This document shows positions 1 through 5,706 of a stretch of 6,935 bases of DNA, in pieces; the first letter of the stretch is position 1, and every line of letters starts with the position of its first letter. The notes below the pieces were generated by a model, which made no database searches, was not told where the DNA came from, and worked only from the letters and a program-made list of their open reading frames with translations. Position numbers and translations under genes: made by a program. The DNA comes from Candidatus Thorarchaeota archaeon MP11T_1 (GTDB lineage Archaea; Asgardarchaeota; Thorarchaeia; Thorarchaeales; Thorarchaeaceae): assembly GCA_002825515.1 (NCBI GenBank), contig PJET01000216.1:1-6935 (forward strand), given 5' to 3'.

Positions 1-192
1 GAAGTCATAGGAATTAAGAAAAGGGATTTTGATATTGTTGATTCAATTTGGAAGTATTGTAATGGAAGTCTATCACTTCGAGAGATTTCAGAAAGAACCG
101 AGATACCAGCACAAAGAATATTGGATGTTCTTCGGACTCTAGGTAATCATGTGCAATGGTTGAAAGAGAGGATGCTTAGTCATGTCAGGTAA
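1..192 (+). CDS. Partial winged-helix/HTH-like protein, C-terminal end
   Basis: An open frame runs from the left edge to a TAA at 190-192 and gives 63 visible residues; the start is outside the window. Visible residues 17-50 (from IWKYCNGSLSL through EISERTEIPAQRIL to VLRTLG) have the pattern of a helix-turn-helix: an aromatic helix, a short G-S-L turn, an 'LREISERTEIP' helix, then a recognition-like helix 'AQRILDVLRTLG'. This resembles archaeal winged-helix modules and suggests binding to DNA or to another protein. The frame overlaps the start of the MinD-type gene by 11 bp, so the two are probably co-transcribed and translationally coupled. The rest of the protein, which would tell what it does, is not visible. 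HTH assignment is from pattern only; the coding call is supported by the clean frame and the tight overlap. Confidence 0.7.
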   Translation, partial: EVIGIKKRDFDIVDSIWKYCNGSLSLREISERTEIPAQRILDVLRTLGNHVQWLKERMLSHVR

Positions 193-934
193 AATAGTTT
201 CTATTCATAGTTTCAGGGGCGGTACTGGAAAATCCAACATAGCAGCGAATCTAGCTGCCGCGGCAGCATTAGATGGAAAACGAGTGGCTGTAATGGACAC
301 AGATATGGCATCACCCGGAATCCATGTCATCTTTGGCATGGGGCGGGAGAAGATGAAATATACTCTGAATGACTACCTCAGAGGTTCATGTGATATCACT
401 GATGCCTGTGTAGACCTTACGGAAAGACTGAGCATCAAAAGAGGCAAGCTATTCCTAATTCCTAGTTCAATGGCAGCAACTGATATCACAAGAATTCTTC
501 GAGAAGGCTATGAGGTTGGAGATCTCAAGAAAGGATTTACAGATGTCATCAAGAAGAAAGATCTGGACTACTTAATCATCGATACACATCCAGGATTAGA
601 TAGAGAAACACTACTTTCGATGGCTACTGCTGATTACCTATTCGTGGTTGCTAGAATTGATGAACAAGATTTACTGGGCACAGCTGCAACACTGAGTGTT
701 GCTAGAAAGTTGCAGGTGCCAGATATTAGGATAATTATCAACAAGAAGCCAGGAATCTATGAGAATAAGGCAATCATCTCAGAGGTTGAACAGAAATTCA
801 AGACGACTGTAGCAACAATCATCCCACTACTTCCACTTCTAATAGAGGCAGGAAGTCGATATGTTGTGACTCTTAGACATCCAGATAGCGAATTCACGAA
901 GAACATAGATGAGATATACCGCTTGATGAAATGA
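182..934 (+). CDS. MinD/ParA-family P-loop ATPase with Arg-type deviant Walker A
   Basis: This is a 250-aa protein of usual MinD/ParA length. The deviant Walker A is S-F-R-G-G-T-G-K-S (residues 10-18, nucleotide-binding Lys17). The switch I/Walker A' region is VMDTDMASPG (37-46, Asp39 and Asp41). The Walker B strand is LDYLIIDTHPG (128-138, Asp134), and 'IIINKKPG' lies where MinD proteins place the adenine-contacting Asn. Family members dimerise on ATP and position partners on membranes or DNA. Position 12 is Arg where classical MinD/ParA has the signature Lys that reaches across the dimer; I recall 'SFRGGTGKSN' from a distinct MinD-like subgroup that also occurs in bacteria. No amphipathic membrane-targeting helix is evident at the C-terminus (...IDEIYRLMK), so classical Min-type membrane cycling is doubtful. 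The ATG at 182 lies 10 nt after a GAGAGG (166-171), inside the upstream HTH gene. The partner or cargo cannot be told from the sequence. Confidence 0.92.
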   Translation: MSGKIVSIHSFRGGTGKSNIAANLAAAAALDGKRVAVMDTDMASPGIHVIFGMGREKMKYTLNDYLRGSCDITDACVDLTERLSIKRGKLFLIPSSMAATDITRILREGYEVGDLKKGFTDVIKKKDLDYLIIDTHPGLDRETLLSMATADYLFVVARIDEQDLLGTAATLSVARKLQVPDIRIIINKKPGIYENKAIISEVEQKFKTTVATIIPLLPLLIEAGSRYVVTLRHPDSEFTKNIDEIYRLMK

Positions 935-950
935 TGCGCTGAGATTTTCA

Positions 951-1067
951 TCATCCTATAAATCTCGGGATGTAGATAATAGCTAAAGCTAGAAGAAGGA
1001 GTATTAGACACACCACTAGAATAAGTGGGAGTAGTAGTTCAGATGATGTATCATTCTCTATCCCCAA
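951..1067 (-). CDS. Possible 38-aa single-span membrane miniprotein
   Basis: On the minus strand a TTG at 1067-1065 opens a 38-codon frame ending in TGA at 953-951. After a short polar head (LGIENDTSSE) it encodes an uninterrupted hydrophobic stretch, LLLPLILVVCLILLLLALAI, followed by IYIPRFIG. That is the right length for one membrane helix with a positive residue on the far side. An in-frame stop (TGA, 1076-1074) lies just upstream, so the frame cannot be longer. There is no convincing Shine-Dalgarno, but a CATATACATA box sits about 27 nt before the TTG, as expected for a leaderless archaeal mRNA. It converges on the minD-type gene, with 16 nt between the stops. A chance leucine-rich frame is the main alternative. 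Confidence 0.35.
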   Translation of the reverse strand: MGIENDTSSELLLPLILVVCLILLLLALAIIYIPRFIG

Positions 1068-1085
1068 TGTGTTTCACTCTGTTCA

Positions 1086-1111
1086 CATTATGTATATGAA
1101 ACTATATCAAA
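1086..1111. promoter_or_regulatory. TATA-like stretch, possible promoter for flanking genes
   Basis: Two AT-rich TATA-like boxes occur here, TGTATATGAAA (1091-1101) and CTATATCAAA (1102-1111). Read on the plus strand, they would place a transcription start near 1120-1140 and give the GNAT gene a leader of roughly 40-60 nt. Read on the minus strand, CATATACATA would start a near-leaderless transcript of the 38-aa ORF. The rest of the gap 935-1180 shows no RNA gene or strong repeat. This rests on base composition and spacing only. Confidence 0.3.
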
Positions 1112-1180
1112 TTGGTCCTAAGCAAAACACTTCTATCTGATTTTGGTACAGATATTCAATTATCTTGAGGTGTGTCTTGA

Positions 1181-1630
1181 ATGGAAATCGATGTTAGATT
1201 AGCAAAAGCACAAGACAGATCTTTAATCGAAGAGTTCTATGTTCGAGAGGGAAAAAGTTTCCAGCAATTAATTCTTCATTCAGCAGCTACTCCAGTTGGT
1301 GCAAGTAGCGAGACTATGTTTGTTATAGCGGTTATTAGAGGGATGGTTGTTGCAGCACTTAAACTCGATATCGCTAAAGACCCAGCTCTGGGTCGTATTG
1401 GATTCATTAGACATTTCGAAATCGAGGATGAACTTGAAAAAACAGATCTCGGTAGTAAAATGTTAGAGAAAACCAGTGTGATCGCAGTTGAAAAAGGTCT
1501 TAGAGCACTAGATGCGGTGTTTGATGTATCTAGAGCTGACCTTTTTGATCTATATGAAGAATCTGGATTCAGGGAAGAACGTAAAGAAGTGTACCTACGT
1601 AAGGCTTTCAGACCTGGAGTCTTTGAATGA
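1181..1630 (+). CDS. GNAT-fold N-acetyltransferase-like protein, degenerate CoA loop
   Basis: A 149-aa protein of the usual length for a single GNAT domain. The N-terminus (MEIDVRLAKAQDRSLIEEFY) matches the first strand and helix of the fold. FVIAVIRGMVVAALKLDI (47-64) fits the beta2-beta3 hairpin and RIGFIRHFEI (72-81) the beta4 strand before the CoA site. ALDAVFDV (109-116) fits beta5, and LFDLYEESGFREERKEVYLRK (121-141) is a clear motif B ('Y-E-x-x-G-F') with the last strands. The pyrophosphate-binding loop, normally R/Q-x-x-G-x-G/A, reads E-K-T-D-L-G (86-91) and so lacks the first basic/polar residue and the first glycine. CoA binding may therefore be weak or altered. The ATG is preceded by GAGGTG (1167-1172) at 8 nt, a good archaeal ribosome site. 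The substrate is unknown; the gene stands alone and converges on the AOR gene 4 bp away. Confidence 0.8.
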   Translation: MEIDVRLAKAQDRSLIEEFYVREGKSFQQLILHSAATPVGASSETMFVIAVIRGMVVAALKLDIAKDPALGRIGFIRHFEIEDELEKTDLGSKMLEKTSVIAVEKGLRALDAVFDVSRADLFDLYEESGFREERKEVYLRKAFRPGVFE

Positions 1631-1640
1631 TTTTTTATTT
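1631..1640 (+). terminator. Oligo-T tract after the GNAT gene
   Basis: TTTTTTATTT directly follows the GNAT stop codon. Archaeal polymerase commonly terminates at runs of T in the non-template strand without needing a hairpin. The tract overlaps the last codons of the convergent AOR gene, so termination here would limit antisense transcription into it. No hairpin was seen. Confidence 0.45.
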
Positions 1641-3467
1641 AACCAATTGATTTAATCCAAGTTTCTTTATGGTTTCCTTGGTGGGAATTCCATCACTACT
1701 CCAGCCTCGGAGTTCATAATATGAGTCAAGACTCTTTTCAAAATCATCCTTTGTGATAAATGAGGCCATGCCTTTTGAAGGACCAATTGTTTCATGCTCC
1801 CAAAATCGAGGAGGCAAGATATCATCACTACGTGTTATTCCCTCATTGATATTGAACAACCGAATAAGAGTTTCAACTCGCTGACCGAATTTTGAAATTT
1901 TATCGTCATCAAAGTTGAGTCCTGTCGCACTATTTAACATCTGAATCTTCTCAGATCTTGTCAAAGGAAAATGCCATGTAAAATGACAGACAACTAGTGA
2001 GTCTGTGAGAATCTTTGTGTCCCTTTCAACGACCATCGATTGAACCACGTCAAGAGCTGATTTATCTGGCTTTTCAGTTGTCTGCGGCCACCCTCGAAGA
2101 TGACTTGCTCCAACATCTGCTGTTGCATAAGAAAGGCCTAAACCTCTTCGTCCTCTTGGATCCCAGGCTGCAATTTCTAATCCCTTCACATGAACCGCGA
2201 GTTTATCGCTATCACGACCAAGTTCTTGTGCAGCAATTCGAACTCCTTTCGCCAAAACTTCGCCGATTCCTTTCTTGAATGCAATCATTCTCATTAATTC
2301 AAGAGCAGCTTTACTATCACCGAATCGTAGAGGGAATCCAATTTCATTTTCATCAAGAATGCCTGTTTCAAATGCATCCATAGCAAAACCAATTGCAGCT
2401 CCAACACTGATTGTATCAAGACCAAGATCATCAGCAAGATATGCTAATTTGAAAACAGATTGTGCATTATTGATGCCGAGATTTCCACCACAAAGTCCAA
2501 ACGTTTCATATTCAGGAGTAGATTCAACATCAATCTCAGGATTACTGGGATCTTTGGTCTTGTATGAATGAGTACACCGAATAATACAATGAGGACATGA
2601 TAGATGATTACCAACTATCCATTGTTTCATTTGATCAGGCGTTAGAGACTCATATCCTTCAAAATAGGTATTTTGCCAGTTCCGAGTTGGAAATTGACCT
2701 CGTTCATTTGCTACCTCCACAAGTGTAGCTGTACCGTAATCCTTGAAGTCATAATCGACCTTATCGTTCCATTTCTTAGTAACCGCTTTTCGAATTTCGC
2801 CAAAAGTAGCAGGATCAGCGGTAGTCAGTTTTTTAGTCCCTCTAACTACTACTCCTTTGAGATTCTTTGAACCAAGAACAGCTCCAACTCCCCCACGGCC
2901 AGTTTGATGAGCAAACTCGCAACAACCAGTCGCTGTTAGGACCAAATTCTCACCTGCTGGACCTATGACGTAGACTGCTGAACCCTGAGGTGAAGTTTCA
3001 TGTAGCAAACGAGTAGTTTCTTGAGTCCCTTTGCCCCAAAGGTGCTGGGCATCTTTAAAACTCACATTATCATCTTCAACTAATATTGTGACCACTGTTT
3101 CTGATTTCCCAAAAATAGCTAAAGCATCATATCCAGCATTTTTTATCTCACGACCCAATGGTCCGCCGCAATGGGAGTCTAGAAACAATCCAGTCAAAGG
3201 AGATTTCGTTACTAGTGTCCATCTTCCAATCATTACTGTGGGAAGACCTTGAAGTGGACCAGTTGTGAAAAAGAGCACATTATTGGGACCAAGAGGGTCT
3301 ACGCCGGCTCTCAGCTGGCGATATAGCAAGTATGCACCAAGCCCTTTTCCCCCAATAAAATCAGCATATACATTTGCTGGTAGTTGTTCAACTCGAGATA
3401 GTTTCTTAGTCAAATCAATCCATAGTATCTTGCCATTCCATGCATCCATCGTGAAATCAGTCCTCAT
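1635..3467 (-). CDS. aor: Aldehyde ferredoxin oxidoreductase (tungsten/molybdenum-pterin enzyme)
   Basis: This 610-aa protein has the normal length of the AOR family, cytoplasmic W/Mo-bis-pterin enzymes that oxidise aldehydes to acids with ferredoxin as partner (or run in reverse). Domain 1 (about 8-215) carries the family start W-N-G-K-I-L-W-I-D-L-T, FIGGKGLGAYLL (37-48), the pterin-side region MIGRWTLVTKSPLTGLF (79-95) and GRGGVGAVLGSKNLKG (190-205). Domains 2-3 (about 218-605) contain the [4Fe-4S] ligands C291-P-H-C294-I-I-R-C298 with C494 as the fourth, and the first D-x-x-G-L-D pterin motif at 346-351 (DDLGLD). The second such motif is D-S-L-V-V-C (489-494), with Val in place of the usual Gly. 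H456 (GASH) may match the active-site His known from the Pyrococcus enzyme. The second Met (ATG at 3449) aligns better with family N-termini and follows a GAGG about 12 nt away, so the true start may be there. The aldehyde substrate cannot be told. Gene lies 10 bp after a 49-aa gene. Confidence 0.95.
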   Translation of the reverse strand: MRTDFTMDAWNGKILWIDLTKKLSRVEQLPANVYADFIGGKGLGAYLLYRQLRAGVDPLGPNNVLFFTTGPLQGLPTVMIGRWTLVTKSPLTGLFLDSHCGGPLGREIKNAGYDALAIFGKSETVVTILVEDDNVSFKDAQHLWGKGTQETTRLLHETSPQGSAVYVIGPAGENLVLTATGCCEFAHQTGRGGVGAVLGSKNLKGVVVRGTKKLTTADPATFGEIRKAVTKKWNDKVDYDFKDYGTATLVEVANERGQFPTRNWQNTYFEGYESLTPDQMKQWIVGNHLSCPHCIIRCTHSYKTKDPSNPEIDVESTPEYETFGLCGGNLGINNAQSVFKLAYLADDLGLDTISVGAAIGFAMDAFETGILDENEIGFPLRFGDSKAALELMRMIAFKKGIGEVLAKGVRIAAQELGRDSDKLAVHVKGLEIAAWDPRGRRGLGLSYATADVGASHLRGWPQTTEKPDKSALDVVQSMVVERDTKILTDSLVVCHFTWHFPLTRSEKIQMLNSATGLNFDDDKISKFGQRVETLIRLFNINEGITRSDDILPPRFWEHETIGPSKGMASFITKDDFEKSLDSYYELRGWSSDGIPTKETIKKLGLNQLVK

Positions 3468-3477
3468 TCATCAAAAT

Positions 3478-3627
3478 CTATTGAATTTCGACAAGTGTTA
3501 TCTTATCCAAATCGACGCCACGAAGATTTGAAAGAATTGCTATAAGAACATCACTAAGTACACTAGCAACGAAATCATTCATCTCAATTCGGTTTCCTTT
3601 CACATAGAGTTCGAAATCTGAGCCCAT
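3478..3627 (-). CDS. Conserved-looking 49-aa protein upstream of AOR
   Basis: ATG at 3627-3625 to TAG at 3480-3478 gives 49 residues. The layout is a beta strand with a turn (FELYVKGNRIEMN), an amphipathic helix (DFVASVLSDVLIAILSNLRG) and a final strand (LDKITLVEIQ), i.e. beta-beta-alpha-beta. This resembles a widespread family of tiny archaeal proteins with the pattern V-x-G-x-x-I-x-x-N-x-F-V ... S-L-x-x-V-D ... I-x-I that I recall only as uncharacterised. The ribosome site AGGTGGTC (3641-3634) is 6 nt before the ATG and is the best in the window. The stop is 10 bp before the AOR start, so the pair is almost certainly one operon. It has no Cys cluster and no C-terminal Gly-Gly, so it is neither a ferredoxin nor a MoaD-like sulfur carrier. 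A role as an AOR accessory or subunit is inferred from position only. Confidence 0.8.
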   Translation of the reverse strand: MGSDFELYVKGNRIEMNDFVASVLSDVLIAILSNLRGVDLDKITLVEIQ

Positions 3628-3633
3628 TTTTTT

Positions 3634-3641
3634 GACCACCT
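3634..3641 (-). promoter_or_regulatory. Strong Shine-Dalgarno of the 49-aa gene
   Basis: On the minus strand AGGTGGTC matches 7 of 8 bases of the archaeal consensus AGGTGATC and stands 6 nt before the ATG. It fixes the start of the 49-codon gene and is strong evidence that this short frame is translated. Confidence 0.8.
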
Positions 3642-3660
3642 TTAAAGAATTGCTGAAATG

Positions 3661-3682
3661 ATGGAAGTATTAAGTCTTCCAT
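3661..3682 (-). promoter_or_regulatory. Promoter with operator-like inverted repeat, AOR operon
   Basis: A perfect 7-bp inverted repeat, ATGGAAG (3661-3667) and CTTCCAT (3676-3682), is separated by 8 bp. The spacer on the minus strand holds a TATA-like CTTAATAC (3674-3667) preceded by the purines GAAGA, a reasonable BRE. A start about 26 nt downstream would fall near 3645-3643, leaving a leader of about 17 nt that just includes the ribosome site. A dimeric regulator on this repeat would compete with TBP/TFB, which suggests repression. Box assignment is by inspection. Confidence 0.5.
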
Positions 3683-3694
3683 AGAAGCACTGTC

Positions 3695-3727
3695 CGATAC
3701 GCATTTATACCCCCCTTTTTCGTATCG
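3695..3727 (+). promoter_or_regulatory. Promoter with operator-like inverted repeat, membrane-protein gene
   Basis: A TATA-like TTTATA (3704-3709) sits between two perfect 7-bp inverted half-sites, CGATACG (3695-3701) and CGTATCG (3721-3727), with 19 bp between them. The predicted transcription start lies near 3730-3734, so the right half-site falls between the TATA box and the start. The spacer also holds a C6-T5 pyrimidine run (3710-3720). The half-site sequence is unlike the repeat of the AOR-side promoter, pointing to a different regulator. Assignment is by inspection. Confidence 0.5.
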
Positions 3728-3754
3728 TGCGACTAATGGTGACCATCACTAAGT

Positions 3755-3758
3755 GAGG
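3755..3758 (+). promoter_or_regulatory. Shine-Dalgarno favouring the ATG at 3768
   Basis: GAGG lies 9 nt before the ATG at 3768, within the range used by archaeal ribosomes. A competing GTG start at 3753 would use GGTGACC (3739-3745) 7 nt upstream. ATG is the commoner codon, so 3768 is preferred, with GTG 3753 as a real alternative that adds five residues. Confidence 0.45.
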
Positions 3759-3767
3759 AATTCAGAA

Positions 3768-5705
3768 ATGGCCGAACTGAGTTTAGAAGCTTCTGAAATT
3801 ACGACAATGGAACAACCAAGTGATAGAGTAGGAACAAGAGCCGCTTTTGGCAGTATCTTTGGCATGATTGCGGCTGTTTTTGGTCTTTTTATTGGGAAAG
3901 CTTTGGTCCCTATCGCAGCCATTGAATGGGAAGTTGTATCTGTTTCGCCATTCGGATGGGTATTTGGGGGAGACCAGATGTATTTCATTTATTGTTCCAT
4001 ATTCATGATATTGATGGCCGTTTCTCAATTGCTACGAGCTCTTGGCTCCAAAGGTCTTGGCAACTTTATTGGATCAGGATTTGTGAATGTTGCATGGGTG
4101 GGTTTTGTAGTTGCGGCAGTTGCAGCCTATCTCATTCCAACTTCATTTCTTGGAGTTGTTGCTGCATCACTCATTCAGGGTTTCTTGACTCAATTCTATT
4201 TTTTGGGTGCATTCTTCGTAGTTGCTTGGCAGCTAGGAGCAGCCATCTATACAGATGCTAGTAAGACATGGGTTGGTTTTCTCGCAGGTACATTAAATTC
4301 ATTATTCATTCCAATCCTGGCGATAGGTCAAGCAATAAATCCAATCTTAATCTATGTAGCTTATGCAATACTCTTGGCTGGTCAAATGGTCAGTCTTTTG
4401 TTTTGGAGATCATCTTACGATTCAATTCGTGAGTATGCTAGAAGTACAGAAAAGGCGAAATTTGCATTTTCACTTGCAGGAGTATTGACATTTGTTTTGG
4501 GTCTGACAGCAATACTCTTTGGACCGATAGCAAATGAGCGCGGTATCGATGTCTGGAAACCATGGAGCACGTTGGCTAATGATACAACATTTCAGACAAA
4601 CCCAGCGCTTGTTTTTGGATTGTCATCGTTGATGTTGTACTGGGTTATGCTTGCTCCACGACTAGGCGCAAGGGAGCTCAAGGCTACTGCAATTGGTGAG
4701 GACATCATTAAGGGTGGAACTAAATGGTTCCTTCTTTTCCTAGCATCATTTGGACTTGTGGCAGCAGGTCAAGCTAGTGCATTTACTGAAGATGCTGCTG
4801 TTTGGGGCTTCTTCCTAGTTTTAGCACCATCTGGAATCATGTTCTTAATCGGAGCTGCATATACTGCAAAAACTGACATAATAACAGGGATTCCTTTGGT
4901 GGTTACATCAATATTTATTCTCATTCATCCCTTTGTCCTTCCTCTATTTGTAATAATCCCATGGATATTCGTTATTGTAACACAAATCTTCCTAATGGCT
5001 GAATCTTTGATAAGAGGACTTACTGGCTTCTCACAAGGAGCACTAACAGTAATACTTAGTCTTGCAGGATCAATAGCCATTATTATCTTCATGATTGGTG
5101 GTTTTGGTAGTGGACCACTTGCTTTATGGCCAACTAATCGATGGTTTAACATTACCCTTATTCCAGGGATCCCTGCAGCTATTCAAGGACCAGTCATTAT
5201 AGCGTTGCCATTACTTGCACTACTAATGAGAAATGTATCATTAGCTGGCTATTCCTATGGTAGAGGATACGGAAGTGGTGGAATCCTAGTAGGCATGAGT
5301 GTTCTGTTTGCGTTCATGATTCCAGTAATCGCTGGAAATGAAAGTGTAGCACATGAAGCAAATACAGGTGCGGCTCTATTGCTTGCGTTATACTCATTAA
5401 GCGTCGTTCTAGTACTCTCACTAAATCTTAAATTAGCAAATGATGTTGAGGACACAGGTCGCCGCTTTGAAGGCACCCTCATTAAGGTCACGAGTATTAC
5501 AGGACTTTTAGCAGTTGCAGCAGTAGTGATTCTTGTAATGATAGTCTTTGCAGGTATGCCAACGCCAAGCCAAATTGCCTTGATGATATCTATTATGGTT
5601 ACATTTGTGGTAAGTACAGAAATCTTCTCCATAATTAACTGGCTTATAGCCGGAGTCCGGCTAGGAATGCTACGTGAAGGATTCAAGTTCGTTAGGCAAG
5701 AGTAG
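3768..5705 (+). CDS. Large polytopic membrane protein of unrecognised family
   Basis: A 645-aa integral membrane protein (650 aa if the GTG at 3753 is used). A short acidic cytoplasmic-looking N-terminus of about 20 residues is followed by about 16-18 hydrophobic segments, roughly at 25-51, 71-90, 99-123, 127-161 (perhaps two), 168-187, 191-212, 232-254, 277-296, 318-337, 342-365, 371-410 (two), 423-445, 472-488, 505-522, 532-555, 573-595 and 600-631. Few charged residues lie inside the membrane, and I see no ATP-binding, cofactor or transporter signature, so I assign no function. Short polar loops include a Gly-Tyr-rich stretch (GYSYGRGYGSGG, 494-505) and a WKPW loop near 263-266. It is divergent from the AOR operon and its stop almost touches the following hydrolase gene, so the two are probably co-transcribed. 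Transport, lipid handling or a structural role are all possible. Confidence 0.85.
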   Translation: MAELSLEASEITTMEQPSDRVGTRAAFGSIFGMIAAVFGLFIGKALVPIAAIEWEVVSVSPFGWVFGGDQMYFIYCSIFMILMAVSQLLRALGSKGLGNFIGSGFVNVAWVGFVVAAVAAYLIPTSFLGVVAASLIQGFLTQFYFLGAFFVVAWQLGAAIYTDASKTWVGFLAGTLNSLFIPILAIGQAINPILIYVAYAILLAGQMVSLLFWRSSYDSIREYARSTEKAKFAFSLAGVLTFVLGLTAILFGPIANERGIDVWKPWSTLANDTTFQTNPALVFGLSSLMLYWVMLAPRLGARELKATAIGEDIIKGGTKWFLLFLASFGLVAAGQASAFTEDAAVWGFFLVLAPSGIMFLIGAAYTAKTDIITGIPLVVTSIFILIHPFVLPLFVIIPWIFVIVTQIFLMAESLIRGLTGFSQGALTVILSLAGSIAIIIFMIGGFGSGPLALWPTNRWFNITLIPGIPAAIQGPVIIALPLLALLMRNVSLAGYSYGRGYGSGGILVGMSVLFAFMIPVIAGNESVAHEANTGAALLLALYSLSVVLVLSLNLKLANDVEDTGRRFEGTLIKVTSITGLLAVAAVVILVMIVFAGMPTPSQIALMISIMVTFVVSTEIFSIINWLIAGVRLGMLREGFKFVRQE

Positions 5706-5706
5706 T

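Noticed and set aside
757..1011. 84-aa minus-strand frame across the end of the MinD-type gene
   Set aside because: Most of it is antisense to a clear MinD domain, and its protein shows no motif; the 38-aa membrane frame in the same gap is a better candidate.
2015..2571. Two plus-strand frames (87 and 98 aa) inside the AOR gene
   Set aside because: They are antisense to conserved AOR coding sequence, have no ribosome site of note and no recognisable domain.
3265..3531. 88-aa plus-strand frame over the AOR start and the 49-aa gene end
   Set aside because: It lies opposite two supported genes and has no motif.
3710..3720. C6-T5 run as a terminator of a minus- or plus-strand gene
   Set aside because: It lies between a TATA-like box and the predicted transcription start of the membrane-protein gene, with no upstream gene on that strand ending nearby.
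3926..4261. 111-aa plus-strand frame rich in Cys, Ser and Trp
   Set aside because: It is a shifted reading of membrane-segment codons of the large membrane protein; the Cys pattern comes from TTG/TGG-rich hydrophobic codons.
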